From NCBI RefSeq assembly GCF_030158645.1, contig NZ_JAOASO010000092.1:1-45095 (forward strand): a DNA stretch of 45,095 bases. Direction: 5' to 3'. The DNA comes from Hydrogenophaga sp. (GTDB taxonomy: Bacteria; Pseudomonadota; Gammaproteobacteria; Burkholderiales; Burkholderiaceae_C). Below are positions 1 to 7,194 of this stretch, piece after piece. The notes beneath the pieces were generated by a model that saw only the letters and a program-made list of their open reading frames with translations, did no database searches and was not told where the DNA came from. A program made the translations under genes and the position numbers. Numbering within the stretch: position 1 is the stretch's first letter; every line of letters begins with the position of its first letter.

Positions 1-35
1 CAATCCTGGACTCTACCAACTGAGCTACAGCCACC
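1..35 (-). tRNA. tRNA-His (partial, 5' half)
   Basis: The reverse complement begins with an eight-base acceptor strand (GGTGGCTG), followed by the D-arm sequence TAGCTCAGTTGGTAGAG and the first half of the anticodon arm, CCAGGATTG. The window edge cuts the gene at what would be the first anticodon base. The extra G at the 5' end and the close match to bacterial tRNA-His (anticodon GTG) support the assignment, but the anticodon itself is not complete in the window. It lies just after ppiD on the same strand and has its own promoter candidate. Confidence 0.85.
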
Positions 36-46
36 GCAAGCCGCAG

Positions 47-52
47 ATTATA
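47..52 (-). promoter_or_regulatory. -10 box of the tRNA-His gene
   Basis: The minus strand reads TATAAT, then CTGC, then GGCTTGC, and the tRNA starts 11 bases after the box. No convincing -35 hexamer lies 16-18 bases upstream. The layout matches the -10 regions before efp and rpoD in this window (TATAAT-like box, four bases, GGCTT). A hairpin with 8-bp arms (53-60 and 72-79) sits immediately upstream, between ppiD and the box, and may end ppiD transcription. Confidence 0.55.
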
Positions 53-95
53 GCCGGAAGTCGCGCAGCGCCTTCCGGCCAGCCGCGGATAAACC

Positions 96-2021
96 TCAGC
101 GGGAGGCTGCCACGGGCACAGCGGGCTTGGGCTCGTTCACCAGAATGCGGGCCTTGAAGCGCGTTTTGAGCGTTTCGTAGTAAGCCAGGCTCTCTGCGCC
201 GGCCCACCATTGGCTGTACTGCTGCACTTCCTGGGTCAAGGCCTGAGGGGGTCGGGCCTCACGAGGCAGCACTTTTTCAACCTTCACGACGGCATAACCT
301 GCGTCGCCCAGCGGCACACCGACCCAGGCCGGCAAGCTCTTGGGGTCGGCACTGAGTGCGGCGGTCAACACCGGCTGGGCGAGGCCTTGCGTGTTCTCGC
401 GCGACAGCGTCTGCGCGGCGGAGAGGCCCGTCGCAGCGCCGCCGGATTTCCAGGCCTGGAGCTGCTTCTCGCCCTCTTCGCGCGCCAGTTCGGCCGAGCG
501 CTGAGCCACCAGGCGGGCCCGCACCGTTTCGCGCACCTCGTCCAGCGGGCGGGTGCGGGCGGGCGAGTGCTTCACCACCCGTGCAGCCACCAGTTGGTTG
601 GAGCCGGTCTCGATGGCTTCGGTGTTGCGCTTCTTGTCGATCGCGTCGGGCGCGAACAGTGCAGCCAGGAGCCGCTCGTTGGCCAGGACGCCGGGCGCAC
701 CTTGTGGCTGGCGCTGGACACCCTGGGCCGTGCGGATGTCGAGCTTCAGACGATCGGCTGCGGGCTGGAGGCTGTCGGCCTGTTCGTACACGAGGTTGCT
801 GAAGGTCTCCGCTGCTTCTGCGAACTGCTTCTGCGCCTGTTGTTGCTTGAGCTCGGCTTCGATCTCGGGCCGCATGGACTCGAAGCTTTTCTGTGGCGGT
901 GTCTTGATGTCGGTGAGCTGGATGATGTGGAAGCCGAACTCGGTCTCCACCAGATCGGAGATGCCACCCTTGGACAGCGAGAACGCCACGTCCTCGAACG
1001 GTTTGACCATGGCGCCACGCGCGAAGAAATCCAGGTCACCACCGTTGGCGGCAGAGCCGGGGTCTTGCGACTGTGCCTTGGCCACGTCGGCAAACGTCTC
1101 CGGGCTCTTGCGCAGTTGCTCCAGCAGGGCCGCCGCCTTGGCGCGCACGGCTTCCTTGTCGGCTGCGGCGGCTCCAGCGGGCACCGTCAACAGGATGTGG
1201 CGGGCGCGACGCTCCTCGGCACCGGCCAGTCGCCCGGCGTTCTGGTCGTAATAGGCGCGCACGTCGGCCTCGTTGAGCGCCAAAGACGCTTGCAGCGAAG
1301 CCGCGTCCAGCACAAGGTACTCGATATCGGCTTGTTCGGGCGCCTGGAACAACGGCCCGTTGGCGTTGTAGAACGTCTCGATCTCGGCATCGGTCGGCTT
1401 CACGCGGGCGGCAAAGTCGGCTGCGTTGAAACGGGCGATCTGAACTTCGCGGCGTTCAAAAAAGGCGTTGAGCGACACGGTGGCCAGGCCCACGGGTGCG
1501 AAACCCGATCCGAGGATGTTCTGTGCCACCTGCCGCTGCGACAGGTCCGCGCGCACGCGCGCCTCGAACATCTCGGGCGTCATGCCCTGGCGGGCCACCA
1601 GCGCGCGGTAAGCCTCCACATCCAGCGAACCGTCGGGTTTGCGCAAGGCAGCGATGGCTTCGTTTTGTTGCAGCTCGCTGGCCAGACGCTGGTCGCTGGT
1701 GAAGAGGTTGAGTTTTTGCGCCGCCGTGGCCAGCACGCGGTCGCGCACCAGCCGCTCCAGCGTGGCGTAGCGCGCTTCGTCGCTCTCCAGCAGCTTGGCG
1801 TCCAGCGTGGGCATGGCCTCGCGCAAGCGCTGTGACTCGACCTGGTGGGCCTGGTCCCATTCGGCTTTGGTGATCTCCTGTCCGTCCACCGAGGCAACGG
1901 GTTCACCGCTTTCATTGAACCGGGTGTACCCCTCGATGCCGAAGAGCACGAACGAGGGAATGATCAGGATCAGCAAGAAGCCCATGAGGTACTTCTTGTG
2001 GTTGCGGATGGTATCGAACAT
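96..2021 (-). CDS. ppiD: PpiD-like periplasmic peptidyl-prolyl isomerase/chaperone
   Basis: This 641-residue protein has a short cytoplasmic N-terminus (MFDTIRNHKKYLMG), a single membrane anchor at about residues 14-29, a SurA-type N-terminal chaperone region, and a parvulin domain at about residues 270-375 with the ARHILL and GGDLDFFARG motifs. PpiD is anchored in the inner membrane, faces the periplasm, and helps newly exported proteins leave the Sec translocon and fold. The length and order of domains match the PpiD/SurA-N family. The ATG at 2021 follows a modest AGGG-type ribosome site and puts the anchor at the very N-terminus as expected. It lies downstream of tRNA-Val and HU on the same strand; an intrinsic terminator separates it from them. 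Confidence 0.93.
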   Translation of the reverse strand: MFDTIRNHKKYLMGFLLILIIPSFVLFGIEGYTRFNESGEPVASVDGQEITKAEWDQAHQVESQRLREAMPTLDAKLLESDEARYATLERLVRDRVLATAAQKLNLFTSDQRLASELQQNEAIAALRKPDGSLDVEAYRALVARQGMTPEMFEARVRADLSQRQVAQNILGSGFAPVGLATVSLNAFFERREVQIARFNAADFAARVKPTDAEIETFYNANGPLFQAPEQADIEYLVLDAASLQASLALNEADVRAYYDQNAGRLAGAEERRARHILLTVPAGAAAADKEAVRAKAAALLEQLRKSPETFADVAKAQSQDPGSAANGGDLDFFARGAMVKPFEDVAFSLSKGGISDLVETEFGFHIIQLTDIKTPPQKSFESMRPEIEAELKQQQAQKQFAEAAETFSNLVYEQADSLQPAADRLKLDIRTAQGVQRQPQGAPGVLANERLLAALFAPDAIDKKRNTEAIETGSNQLVAARVVKHSPARTRPLDEVRETVRARLVAQRSAELAREEGEKQLQAWKSGGAATGLSAAQTLSRENTQGLAQPVLTAALSADPKSLPAWVGVPLGDAGYAVVKVEKVLPREARPPQALTQEVQQYSQWWAGAESLAYYETLKTRFKARILVNEPKPAVPVAASR

Positions 2022-2076
2022 GCCTGGGACCCTGCTGCTTCAAAAGGGATGTGGAACGTTGTCTGGAGGACAACAA

Positions 2077-2102
2077 AAAAGGCGAACCCTGGTTCGCCTT
2101 TT
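2077..2102 (-). terminator. Rho-independent terminator after tRNA-Val
   Basis: An 8-bp perfect stem (GGCGAACC/GGTTCGCC, arms at 2081-2088 and 2091-2098) is followed on the minus strand by six T residues (the A run at 2075-2080 of the plus strand). It lies directly downstream of tRNA-Val and upstream of ppiD. The plus strand also has four T residues after the stem. A second small inverted repeat (GTTGTC-N5-GACAAC, 2058-2074) follows. Confidence 0.85.
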
Positions 2103-2108
2103 CGATGG

Positions 2109-2184
2109 TGGTGGGTGCTGACGGGGTCGAACCGCCGACCTACTCCGTGTAAAGGAGCCGCTCTGCCAACTGAGCTAAGCACCC
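2109..2184 (-). tRNA. tRNA-Val (anticodon TAC)
   Basis: The reverse complement folds as a 76-base cloverleaf: acceptor GGGTGCT pairs with AGCACCC, the D arm is TAGCTCAGTTGGCAGAG, and the anticodon loop TTTACAC gives anticodon TAC. The T arm contains GGTTCGACC, and the 3' CCA is encoded. It lies 22 bases downstream of the HU stop codon and is probably cotranscribed with HU. Confidence 0.97.
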
Positions 2185-2206
2185 CACCGGAAAGTGGGCG
2201 ATGGCC

Positions 2207-2479
2207 TCAGTTCAGTGCGTCTTTGAGCGCTTTGCCCGGACGGAACTTCGGCACCTTGGCGGCCTTGATTTTAATCTCGTCGCCGGTGCGGGGGTTGCGA
2301 CCCTTGCGGGCAGGGCGCTTGGTCACCGCGAAAGAACCGAAACCCACGAGGGACACGGTGCCGCCCTTCTTGAGCGTGGTGCGGATGGCGGTGATGGTCG
2401 AATCGAGTGCGCGCGTGGCGGCTGCCTTGGAGATGTCGGCGTTCTTGGCAATGTGTTCGACGAGTTCTGTTTTGTTCAC
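2207..2479 (-). CDS. hup: DNA-binding protein HU
   Basis: The 90-residue product, beginning (M)[18 protein letters not shown], has the standard length and sequence of bacterial HU, including the conserved turn GFGSFAV and the basic DNA-binding arm around [18 protein letters not shown] is a dimeric nucleoid protein that bends and compacts DNA. I chose the GTG at 2479 because it gives the canonical N-terminus and has a strong AGAGGGG ribosome site just upstream; longer in-frame starts have no homology to the family. A strong promoter candidate lies about 130 bases upstream, and tRNA-Val follows on the same strand. Confidence 0.96.
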   Translation of the reverse strand: MNKTELVEHIAKNADISKAAATRALDSTITAIRTTLKKGGTVSLVGFGSFAVTKRPARKGRNPRTGDEIKIKAAKVPKFRPGKALKDALN

Positions 2480-2609
2480 AAATGGCCCCTCTTGGATTGA
2501 GATGAGTGTTCCGTTGGTACAAAGCTTGTCCTGGAACGGCGCGGTTGGCGGCCGTGGGACGGGTCTTGTTGATCGCTGGACACGGTGATGACCGTGTCGA
2601 ACGCATTGG

Positions 2610-2639
2610 ATTAGACCCATGGGCTGCGAACCCTGTCAA
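2610..2639 (-). promoter_or_regulatory. Promoter of the HU gene
   Basis: On the minus strand a perfect -35 TTGACA (2634-2639) is separated by 18 bases from TCTAAT (2610-2615), a five-of-six match to the sigma-70 -10 box. The leader to the HU start would be about 120 bases. A further TAGAAT sits at 2684-2689 without a clear -35. The rest of the 251-base interval between HU and the dehydrogenase gene holds no gene that I can support. Confidence 0.6.
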
Positions 2640-2730
2640 TACACAGGGAGAGCATGCCCCTTCCCGACGGCACAAGAGGCGAGATTCTAGACGTTTTCAC
2701 CCGCTGCGCTGCCGCGCGCCACGCCCGGGA

Positions 2731-3822
2731 TCAAGCCTTGATGGCCTGCGCAATCGCTCGTCCCACGTCGGCGGTGCCCGCCATCCCGCCGAGATCGGCG
2801 GTTCGGGGCGCGCCACTGCCGGGCTGCAGCACCGCTTCGATGGCGTTCATCACCGCATCGTGCGCTGCGCGGTGCCCCAGGAAGTCGAGCATGAGCGCGC
2901 CGCACCAGATCTGGCCGATCGGATTGGCAATGCCCTGGCCGGCGATGTCGGGCGCCGATCCGTGTACGGGTTCGAACAAAGACGGGTGCTGGCGCGTGGG
3001 GTTGAGGTTGGCGCTGGGTGCGATGCCGATGGTGCCGGTGCAGGCCGGCCCCAGGTCGGAGAGGATGTCGCCGAACAGGTTGCTGCCGACCACCACGTCG
3101 AAGAAGTCGGGGCGCTGCACAAAGTGTGCGGTGAGGATGTCGATGTGGAATTTGTCGACCCGCACGTCCGGGTACTCCTTGGCCATCTCGGCCACGCGTT
3201 CGTCCCAGTACGGCATGGTGATGGCGATGCCGTTGCTCTTGGTGGCACTCGTCAGGTGCTTCTTGGGGCGCGAGCGCGCGGTCTCGAAGGCGTAGCGCAA
3301 CACACGGTCCACGCCGATGCGCGACATCACCGTCTCCTGCATCACGATCTCGCGCTCGGTACCGGGGTACATGCGCCCGCCGATGCTGGAGTACTCGCCT
3401 TCGGTGTTCTCGCGCACGATCACCATGTCGATCTCGCCGGGCGCACGCGCGCTGCCGTCGCGCCGCACCACCGGGGCGATCACGCCGGGCATGAGGCGCG
3501 CGGGCCGCACGTTGACGTACTGGTCGAACTCGCGGCGGAACAGCAGCAGCGAACCCCAGAGCGAGATGTGGTCGGGCACCTTGTCGGGCCAGCCCACCGC
3601 ACCAAAGTAAATCGCCTCGTGGCCCCCGATCTGGTCTTTCCAGTCGTCCGGCAACATCTTGCCGTGGCGTTCGAAATAGTCGCAACTGGAGAAGTCGAAG
3701 TGGTCGAACTGCAGGTCGATGCCGAACTTCGTCGCGGCGGCTTCGAGCACGCGGATGCCCTCGGGCATGACTTCGGTGCCGATGCCGTCTCCGGCGATGA
3801 CGGCGATGCGGTGTTGGCTCAT
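2731..3822 (-). CDS. dmlA: Tartrate/D-malate dehydrogenase (NAD-dependent, oxidative decarboxylase)
   Basis: This 363-residue protein belongs to the isocitrate/isopropylmalate dehydrogenase family. It shows the GDGIG motif near the N-terminus, the VRENTEGEYS segment, and the family signature around SNLFGDILSD followed by a glycine-rich stretch. The sequence is closest in my judgement to tartrate dehydrogenase/decarboxylase and D-malate dehydrogenase, which convert D-malate or tartrate to decarboxylated oxo-acids with NAD+ and a divalent metal. The ATG at 3822 gives MSQHRIAVIAGDGIG, the usual start for the family. It is divergent from a LysR-type gene, the same arrangement as dmlA-dmlR in E. 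coli, which supports the assignment. The exact substrate (D-malate, tartrate or 3-isopropylmalate) cannot be read from sequence alone. Confidence 0.88.
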   Translation of the reverse strand: MSQHRIAVIAGDGIGTEVMPEGIRVLEAAATKFGIDLQFDHFDFSSCDYFERHGKMLPDDWKDQIGGHEAIYFGAVGWPDKVPDHISLWGSLLLFRREFDQYVNVRPARLMPGVIAPVVRRDGSARAPGEIDMVIVRENTEGEYSSIGGRMYPGTEREIVMQETVMSRIGVDRVLRYAFETARSRPKKHLTSATKSNGIAITMPYWDERVAEMAKEYPDVRVDKFHIDILTAHFVQRPDFFDVVVGSNLFGDILSDLGPACTGTIGIAPSANLNPTRQHPSLFEPVHGSAPDIAGQGIANPIGQIWCGALMLDFLGHRAAHDAVMNAIEAVLQPGSGAPRTADLGGMAGTADVGRAIAQAIKA

Positions 3823-3875
3823 GGGTGTACTTTCGCAAGGGTCGTTGGAGGTCGCCAGCATAGCCCGCTTCTCAG

Positions 3876-3895
3876 CAATAATTCGGCAATTGATT
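3876..3895. promoter_or_regulatory. Possible LysR operator between dmlA-like gene and its regulator
   Basis: The 92-base divergent gap contains an AT-rich imperfect inverted repeat with a perfect core AATT-CGGC-AATT (3880-3891), unusual for this GC-rich DNA. LysR regulators commonly bind such sites between themselves and their divergent target. This is position- and composition-based inference only. Confidence 0.35.
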
Positions 3896-3914
3896 CGAGC
3901 CAAAAAGGAAGCAA

Positions 3915-4895
3915 TTGGACCGTGCCGATCTGGAACTTGTGCTCGCCGTGCGCCAGCATCACAGCCTCGTGATGGCTGCCCGAGCGATGCGGGTGGCGCC
4001 TTCGGTGGTCACCAAACGCCTGGCCGCGCTGGAAGCGGGCCTGGGCCTGAAACTGTTCCAGCGCACCACCCGGCGCGTGAGTCCCACAGCCGAAGGCGAT
4101 GCCTTGTGCGAGCGGGCCGCGCCCCTGCTGCGTGCCTTCGAGGATGTGGAAGCCGAGCTGCGCGAACGTCAGGTCGAGCCGGCCGGACCGATTCGGCTGG
4201 CGGCCACCTTCGGCTTTGGTCGCCTGTGGGTCGGGCCGGCGCTGGCCGAGTTCCAGGCCCTGCACCCGGGCGTGCAGGTGCAGTTGCAGCTCACCGAACA
4301 GCTGCCCGATCTCGCCGTGGAAGGATTTGACGGCGCCATCTGGCTCTGGAACGCACCGAACGAGCGCGCAGCGGAATGGGCATCGAGGCGGCTGGCCAGC
4401 AACCAGCGTGTCCTGGTGGCCGCGCCGGCCTACCTGGCGCGGCACGGCACGCCGCACACGCTGCCAGAACTCGGCGATCACCGCTGTCTGGTGGTGCGCG
4501 AAAACGGCGGCGGGCCGGGCCAGCGGTTTGACCATTGGCGGCTGCAGCGCGCAGGCGAGGCGCGGGTCCATCACGTGCCGGTGAACGGTCCGCTCTCCAG
4601 CAATTCGGGCGAGTTGGTGCGCGATTGGTGTTTGGGCGGCCACGGCATCATGCTGCGCAGCCTGTGGGACGTGGCACCGCAACTGGCCGGCGGCGAACTG
4701 GTGCGCGTGCTGCCCGACCACGCGATGACGGACGCCGACATCCACTGGCTCGCGCCCTACCGCGCGCAGACGCCGCGGCGCATTCGCCTGCTGGTGGATT
4801 TTCTGGTCGAACGCTTCCGCCACGAACCGTGGAAGCCAGCGCGGCGCGCCGTTACCGTGAAGCGCGGACCACCAGGCTCACGCCAAAAGCGGTGA
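3915..4895 (+). CDS. LysR-family transcriptional regulator (DmlR-like)
   Basis: The 326-residue protein has the LysR winged helix-turn-helix at about residues 3-60 (AARAMRVAPSVVTKRLAALEA, with the FQRTTRRVSPTAEG segment) followed by a periplasmic-binding-protein-like effector domain. I chose the TTG at 3915 because it gives the standard LysR N-terminus, MDRADLELVLAV, and has an AAAGGAAG ribosome site in front; no ATG gives this. Its position divergent from the tartrate/D-malate dehydrogenase suggests that it regulates that gene. The last 44 bases overlap, tail to tail, with the DMT transporter gene on the other strand. Confidence 0.9.
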   Translation: MDRADLELVLAVRQHHSLVMAARAMRVAPSVVTKRLAALEAGLGLKLFQRTTRRVSPTAEGDALCERAAPLLRAFEDVEAELRERQVEPAGPIRLAATFGFGRLWVGPALAEFQALHPGVQVQLQLTEQLPDLAVEGFDGAIWLWNAPNERAAEWASRRLASNQRVLVAAPAYLARHGTPHTLPELGDHRCLVVRENGGGPGQRFDHWRLQRAGEARVHHVPVNGPLSSNSGELVRDWCLGGHGIMLRSLWDVAPQLAGGELVRVLPDHAMTDADIHWLAPYRAQTPRRIRLLVDFLVERFRHEPWKPARRAVTVKRGPPGSRQKR

Positions 4896-5742
4896 TGGCC
4901 GTGCCCGCCAGCGTGACCGCCGTGATGGGCTCTGCAAACAACACCCAGGCGATCAGCGCGGTGCACGGTGGCACCAGGTACATCAGGCTCGTGACCGAGG
5001 TCGCCGCACCGCGCTGGATGAGCATGTAGAGCAGCGAACTGCCACCCAGCGTCAGCCCGAGCACCGACCAGGCCATGGCCCCCATGAGCTGGCCGTTCCA
5101 TTGCATGACCTCGGTTTCCAGCAAGGTCAGGGGCAGCGTGACGAGCAAGGCCGCGAGCAGTTGCACCGCGTTGGCGGTGCGCACGTCACAGGCTGCCACA
5201 AAACGCTTCTGGTACAGCGTGCCGATGGTGATGGAGAACAGCGCCATGACCGCCAGCGACAGGTTGAACCAGGTGGCCTGGTCCCCCGGGCCTCCGGCCC
5301 CGAACTTGCGCGACACCACCAGTACCAGCCCGGTAAAACCCAGCACGAGACCCAGCCATTGCCGCTTGCTGACTCGGGAGCCGGTGCCCGAAAGCCAGAT
5401 GGCGGTGAGCACCGGCTGCAAACCAACGATGAGCGATGACAGGCCCGAGCCCATCCCCGCCTTGACCGCCACCCAGACACCGCCCAGATAGCCCGCGTGC
5501 ATGAACACGCCCGTGACCGCGAGATGCACCCACTGCGCGCGGGAGGTCGGCCATTTCACACCGGCCAGGAGAATCCACGGCAGGAAGCAGGCGATGGACA
5601 GCGCGTAGCGCACCGCGAGGAACTTCATTGGCGGCGCGTAAGGCATGCCGTAGCGCGCGACGATGAAGCCGGTGCTCCAGATCAGCACGAACACCCAGGG
5701 CATGGCACGAAGCCACGCGTTGTCTTGCGTCGGAGAATGCAT
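4852..5742 (-). CDS. DMT-superfamily (EamA) transporter
   Basis: The 296-residue protein has about ten hydrophobic segments in two five-helix halves, each with an EamA-type pattern (for example WVFVLIWSTGFIVARYG in the first half and LMYLVPPCTALIAWVLFAEP in the second). EamA proteins export amino acids, metabolites or drugs across the inner membrane; the substrate here is unknown. It starts 15 bases after the pgsA stop codon on the same strand, so the two are probably cotranscribed. The gene end overlaps the 3' end of the LysR gene. Confidence 0.9.
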   Translation of the reverse strand: MHSPTQDNAWLRAMPWVFVLIWSTGFIVARYGMPYAPPMKFLAVRYALSIACFLPWILLAGVKWPTSRAQWVHLAVTGVFMHAGYLGGVWVAVKAGMGSGLSSLIVGLQPVLTAIWLSGTGSRVSKRQWLGLVLGFTGLVLVVSRKFGAGGPGDQATWFNLSLAVMALFSITIGTLYQKRFVAACDVRTANAVQLLAALLVTLPLTLLETEVMQWNGQLMGAMAWSVLGLTLGGSSLLYMLIQRGAATSVTSLMYLVPPCTALIAWVLFAEPITAVTLAGTAITAFGVSLVVRASR

Positions 5743-5757
5743 GGACCGTCTGCGCCG

Positions 5758-6327
5758 TCAGCGGGATTTGGCGCGAATCTCGGGAATGGCCTTCTGCAGG
5801 TAATAGACCATCGACCAGATGGTGAGCACCGCCGAAATCCAGATCAGCCAGGTGCCCCAGACATGGGTATCGATCAGCTGGAACAGGGTGCCGTCGAACA
5901 GCAGGAAGGGAATGGCCACCATCTGAACGGTGGTCTTGACCTTGCCGATCATGTGCACCGCCACGCTCTTGGTGGCGCCGATGATCGCCATCCACTCCCG
6001 CAGCGACGAGATGGCGATTTCACGTCCGATGATGATCAGCGCCACGAACACGTCGGCGCGGTCCAGGTGCACCAGCACGAGCAGCGCCGCACACACCAGG
6101 AACTTGTCCGCCACCGGATCGAGGAAGGCGCCGAAGGCCGAGGTCTGGTTGAGCTTTCGCGCCAGGTAACCGTCGGCCCAGTCGGTCAGCGCGAACACGA
6201 CAAACATGACCGTGGCGATCAGGTTCTGCTGCGCCACGCTCATGCCTTCCAGATAGAACACCCCCACGATCAGCGGGATGGCCACGATGCGTGCCCAGGT
6301 GAGCAGGGTGGGGAGGTTGAAAAACAT
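5758..6327 (-). CDS. pgsA: CDP-diacylglycerol--glycerol-3-phosphate 3-phosphatidyltransferase
   Basis: PgsA makes phosphatidylglycerol phosphate from CDP-diacylglycerol and glycerol 3-phosphate in the inner membrane. The 189-residue product carries the full CDP-alcohol phosphatidyltransferase motif with D49, D52, G53, A56, R57, G66, D70 and D74, and the start MFFNLPTLLTWAR is typical of the enzyme. I chose the ATG at 6327 because upstream residues are not family-like. In many betaproteobacteria uvrC and pgsA are adjacent; here a plus-strand HlyC-like gene lies between them. Confidence 0.95.
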   Translation of the reverse strand: MFFNLPTLLTWARIVAIPLIVGVFYLEGMSVAQQNLIATVMFVVFALTDWADGYLARKLNQTSAFGAFLDPVADKFLVCAALLVLVHLDRADVFVALIIIGREIAISSLREWMAIIGATKSVAVHMIGKVKTTVQMVAIPFLLFDGTLFQLIDTHVWGTWLIWISAVLTIWSMVYYLQKAIPEIRAKSR

Positions 6328-6495
6328 GGCGCGATTATGCGGGCTGGGTCGGGCGGCCCACCGACGGCGCACGGGGCGCGGGGCAAGCCCGGGAACAGGC
6401 TCGCGGACTTTCTCACGAAGACGTCTGTTTCGTACCGGGTTTCTTGCCACTCAATGAAATCTAAACAACTACATGAAAGACAATTTCAAGCTGTT

Positions 6496-6524
6496 TTGAC
6501 GCGTTCAAATACAACTTTCATATC
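6496..6524 (+). promoter_or_regulatory. Possible promoter of the HlyC-like gene
   Basis: TTGACG (6496-6501), five of six for a -35 box, is followed 17 bases later by CATATC (6519-6524), a poor -10. It sits in a 215-base gap between pgsA and the HlyC-like gene whose right half is markedly AT-rich for this genome. An inverted repeat TGAAA-N5-TTTCA (6474-6488) lies just upstream. Weak evidence. Confidence 0.3.
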
Positions 6525-6542
6525 TACTTCTCAACGAAGACC

Positions 6543-7187
6543 GTGAACCGGAGCAACAGCCCGACCATGCACCACACCAACCACCTCCAAGCCCCACAAC
6601 TCACCGGACAGGCCAATCGAACCAGCGAGGCGTTCGGTGCCGCCGTGTGGTTGTGGATGCAACTGCCTCGCCACCGCCAGCTCACCATCAAGAACCTTGA
6701 AAAGCGCTTGCTGGAGCCCATCCGCCAGGGACAGTACGTGCTGGTCTGCACAGGTCAGCACGAGCGCCAGCGAGACCCCGTGGCCTTGCTGCTCTACGCG
6801 TGTTTGAATGCACGCGCCGAGAGCCGCTACATCAAGGACCCCACCAGTCCACTGGCGCCCGCCGACTGGCGCAGCGGCGACCGGCTCTGGTTGATCGACT
6901 GGGTATCTCCTTTTGGTCAATCGCTGCAACTGCGCCACCGCATGCTGGAGCTGTTCGCGCGGCAAACCGCACGCAGCTTGCACCGCCACCCGCACTGGAA
7001 CGGCAGCCGGGTCAAGACCTGGTTGGGCGACACCTGCTCAGCCGATGCCGCTCGCGCCTGGTGGGCTGAACGCCCGATCCTGAGCGGACCGCGCAGCACT
7101 CCGTCATGGCCCAGCGCATCGCCCTGGGAGCCCACCGTGCCCGCCGAACTCTTGCACCACGGCCTTCAAGGCGGCGCGTTCGCCTGA
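6543..7187 (+). CDS. HlyC-type toxin-activating lysine acyltransferase (orphan)
   Basis: The protein (214 residues from GTG 6543, or 206 from ATG 6567) resembles HlyC, the acyltransferase that moves a fatty acyl group from acyl-ACP to internal lysines of RTX toxins in the cytoplasm. The family core is visible in order: VWLWMQLPRHRQL, with H44 at the place of HlyC His23; a QYVLVC strand; RYIKDPTSPLAPADW; and SGDRLWLIDWVSPFGQ, whose D119 aligns with the essential HlyC Asp92. The C-terminal tail is longer than in HlyC. No RTX toxin with GGXGXD repeats and no type I exporter is present in the window, so its substrate is unknown. It is on the opposite strand to the flanking uvrC and pgsA. Neither start has a strong ribosome site. 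The alignment is from memory of the family. Confidence 0.82.
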   Translation: MNRSNSPTMHHTNHLQAPQLTGQANRTSEAFGAAVWLWMQLPRHRQLTIKNLEKRLLEPIRQGQYVLVCTGQHERQRDPVALLLYACLNARAESRYIKDPTSPLAPADWRSGDRLWLIDWVSPFGQSLQLRHRMLELFARQTARSLHRHPHWNGSRVKTWLGDTCSADAARAWWAERPILSGPRSTPSWPSASPWEPTVPAELLHHGLQGGAFA

Positions 7188-7194
7188 ACCCCGC

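Noticed and set aside
210..1835. A 541-codon plus-strand frame over ppiD
   Set aside because: ppiD has an anchor, a parvulin domain and a proper start; the opposite frame has no family features.
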